From: Fragum whitleyi | Taxonomy: Eukaryota > Mollusca > Bivalvia > Cardiida > Cardiidae | DNA length: 64,000 nt | Direction of reading: 5' to 3' | Assembly: GCA_948146395.1 (NCBI GenBank) | Contig: OX411543.1 | Location: forward strand, 56,783,689-56,847,688 | Shown here: piece after piece, positions 61,987-64,000 of the stretch | Layout of the letters: every line of letters begins with the position of its first letter | How positions within the stretch are numbered: position 1 is the stretch's first letter | Position numbers and translations under genes: made by a program | The notes under the pieces: generated by a model | What the model saw: the letters and a program-made list of their open reading frames with translations, nothing else | What the model was told of the DNA's origin: nothing | The model's database searches: none

Positions 61987-63049
61987 GTATACTTGAACAA
62001 AATGTTTGGAATGATAAGCATATGAAAGCACGGATTTCTTTGATATGCCAGAAGTTTGCTTTTCATTTTTGCTGGATGATTTATAAAAAAAAAAAAAATC
62101 CATATTTCCCAAGATTTGTATATTTTCCTTTTGTTAGGGTAAATAAAGATAGTTTTGATCAAGAAACTTGAAAGACAAAATTTAGTTCTACTGTACAAGG
62201 GCTAGAAAAGGGCTTTTACTAGGTATCTGTATTTGTCTGCTCATGCATATTTTGAAGTCTAAGACTGTAAAATGTGAACAATAGCATTGATTTAAGGACT
62301 ACACAAACTTCTTGTTGCTCCAGAAAGTAACAGATAAATTACTTAAAAATTTAGGCAGTTATTTGCACAAAAATGTCATTGAAAAGAAATGCAAAAGAAA
62401 AAGAAGTAAGAACAAGTTAATATATTTATAGTCTTTAAGTGCATGGCATGATTTAATTTCAAATTACTTCTTTTACGACTTACATTATAGCATATTTATA
62501 TGACATTATCATATAGCAGAATAAGATTTTGGTACTTTTCTCTCTATGAATGAAAAAAAACCTCGGAAGCATTTTAATCAGATACAAATATTTGATACAT
62601 TCCTATTAAAGAAACTAAGAAGTTTGATAGTAAGAGACAGATATGAAAAGCATGAATTTGTTATTCTCTCTTTTTAAAATTACAAAGTTTGCTTTTGGTA
62701 TCATTGTGGTATATGGCACAGTAAAAATTGGAATGATTAATAAAGAACCTTCATGTAGAATAGATACTGGCTTTTAAAATAAGTTCTCAAGGTGAGACAG
62801 ACCTAAGTTTAGCACTAGCTGATTTCTTGGGGAGATTATAGCATTTTTCTTTGAATGTTTTTTTAAAAAGTCAAATATTTAAAAGGAGAAGATGAATCAT
62901 TTTCTTTGATAAACAAAACTAAAGATAAGAAAGCAGTATTTTAATTCACATTTAAGCAAATTTTTTGAATAACTGACTGAATTATAAAATAATTACGGAA
63001 TTTCTGAATTAATAGAAGAACTATTATTGTAACCCTACATCAATAGACT
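61987..63049. other. Intron after exon R: no further exon found
   Basis: I looked for a last exon like the YRxHLLxAxxG block of RAI14/UACA and saw none in either phase. AT-rich. Confidence -1.
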
Positions 63050-63509
63050 GTTGGTACATTGTTTTACTCTGGCCTCTGTCTCACTGTCTGCAAATCTTTA
63101 CCGGAAATTATACATTTTGTAATAATAACAACACTATTTGGGTCACAACTCTCCTATTTGGCATGAAGATTGCTCCCATTAATACACATCCATTCTGTCA
63201 TTGTCATGGTTATCTATCAAGGTCAAGGTCAAATATCAAGGTCAAACTACTGAAAAAAATTATCCTGAAGACTGAACATTTTGCTGTAACTTTAACGCTA
63301 TTTGAGTGATAATGTTCATATTTGGCATGTAGTTCTCTCTCATCAAAATACATCCTTCAAGGTCAAGGTCATCTGCCAGGATAAAAAAAAAAGAAATTAA
63401 AAAAAAAGAAAAAAAAGAAAATGCTGTTCTTCTAAAAAATGAATTGCCTTACTTCTAAAATAAACATTGTCATTTTGGGGACATAAGTGTTTTATGAACA
63501 AATCTTGTT
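63050..63509 (+). mobile_element. Decayed rolling-circle-like element RC-21
   Basis: A GTCTCACTGTCTG remnant, two TCAAGGTCAAGGTCA blocks, and GGGGACATAAGTGTTTTATG then AACAAATCTTGTTG, an eroded form of the RC-17 3' end. Confidence -1.
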
Positions 63510-64000
63510 GTAATTTGAAGAACTTGATATGAGGATGTATGGGTATCAGTATTTTAAGATCAGTGCAAATGTTGGCATGAATTTTAGATTGAATGACCTG
63601 ATATTTCAAAATAGGAGGTTATTTTGGTGATTGTAATTTACTTTTCGGAAAGGTTTAATTCTACTTTTCATGAGCCAATAATATCAAAGATATTATTTTA
63701 AAGAAAGTGTATGCACTTTAAATATGTAATGGGAATTACGCAGCTTTCTTTCTGTCTTTCTCTTTCTTTACACATAGCTCATTACTGATCAGTTTTGAAG
63801 ACTATTGCTTGAGTGGCAAGAGTTTTAAAAACAGATTAATTTAGACTGCTTTTGCATGGATTGAGCTATTCATGTTTATATTTCAAATATTTACCAAATT
63901 TCTTTTTGAATGATAATGCATGATTTTCGAGTATATTTGATGCCTTGTAAAATGCATTGAGACCTAAACCAAGGAGATGATGTTTAAATTTTGAATACAT
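63510..64000. other. Right edge: nothing recognised
   Basis: AT-rich, no repeat ends, no supported exon. Confidence -1.

Noticed and set aside
62000..64000. Terminal exon of the gene inside the window
   Set aside because: No stretch in either phase gives the YRxHLL-type C-terminal block with an AG acceptor, so it is taken to lie beyond the edge.

Overview
The window looks like AT-rich nuclear DNA of a lophotrochozoan animal, most probably a bivalve mollusc. The reasons are long GT-AG introns around short exons, no long ORF except one large coiled-coil exon, and very dense short non-autonomous repeats with (GTCY)n microsatellites, a style typical of clam and oyster genomes. The organism is an inference; nothing in the sequence names it.

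There is one real gene, on the + strand, from about 10038 to beyond the right edge. I joined 18 coding exons (17 firm, 1 probable) by matching reading phase across GT-AG introns. They give about 972 residues of a protein of the RAI14 (ankycorbin) / UACA type: a short N-terminal helix with an EWNKND motif, six ankyrin repeats in exact 33-residue register, a low-complexity linker, an acidic patch and a long coiled coil. The first coding exon (upstream of 10038) and the last exon (beyond 61986) were not found. Coding sequence is under 5 percent of the window.

The rest is introns and 5' flank filled with short mobile elements, none with a recognisable transposase or reverse transcriptase. Main groups: (1) about twenty elements of many subfamilies with a 5' foldback, an early (GTCY)n tract, internal tandem units of about 145 or 150-173 bp, and a short stem followed by CTCTTGT or CTAGT at the 3' end, which I interpret as Helentron-like rolling-circle elements; (2) three families of TTAA-flanked, piggyBac-like MITEs; (3) hAT-like MITEs, one with an 8-bp target duplication; (4) a roughly 75-bp perfect foldback with about ten copies; (5) a tRNA-derived SINE with an (AATC)n tail; (6) large isolated palindromes.

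Region by region: 1-10037 is 5' flank or intron 1, with nested elements and one CpG-rich promoter-like patch near 8050-8400. 10038-26351 holds the ankyrin exons. 28605-38450 holds small phase-0 linker exons, including a 15-nt microexon. 43279-49632 holds the first coiled-coil exons and the acidic patch. 49633-57913 is an 8.3-kb intron. 57914-61986 holds the main coiled-coil exons. 61987-64000 is intron. Several elements are nested, and two nests allow filled/empty-site comparison that places rolling-circle insertions inside T runs without a longer duplication.
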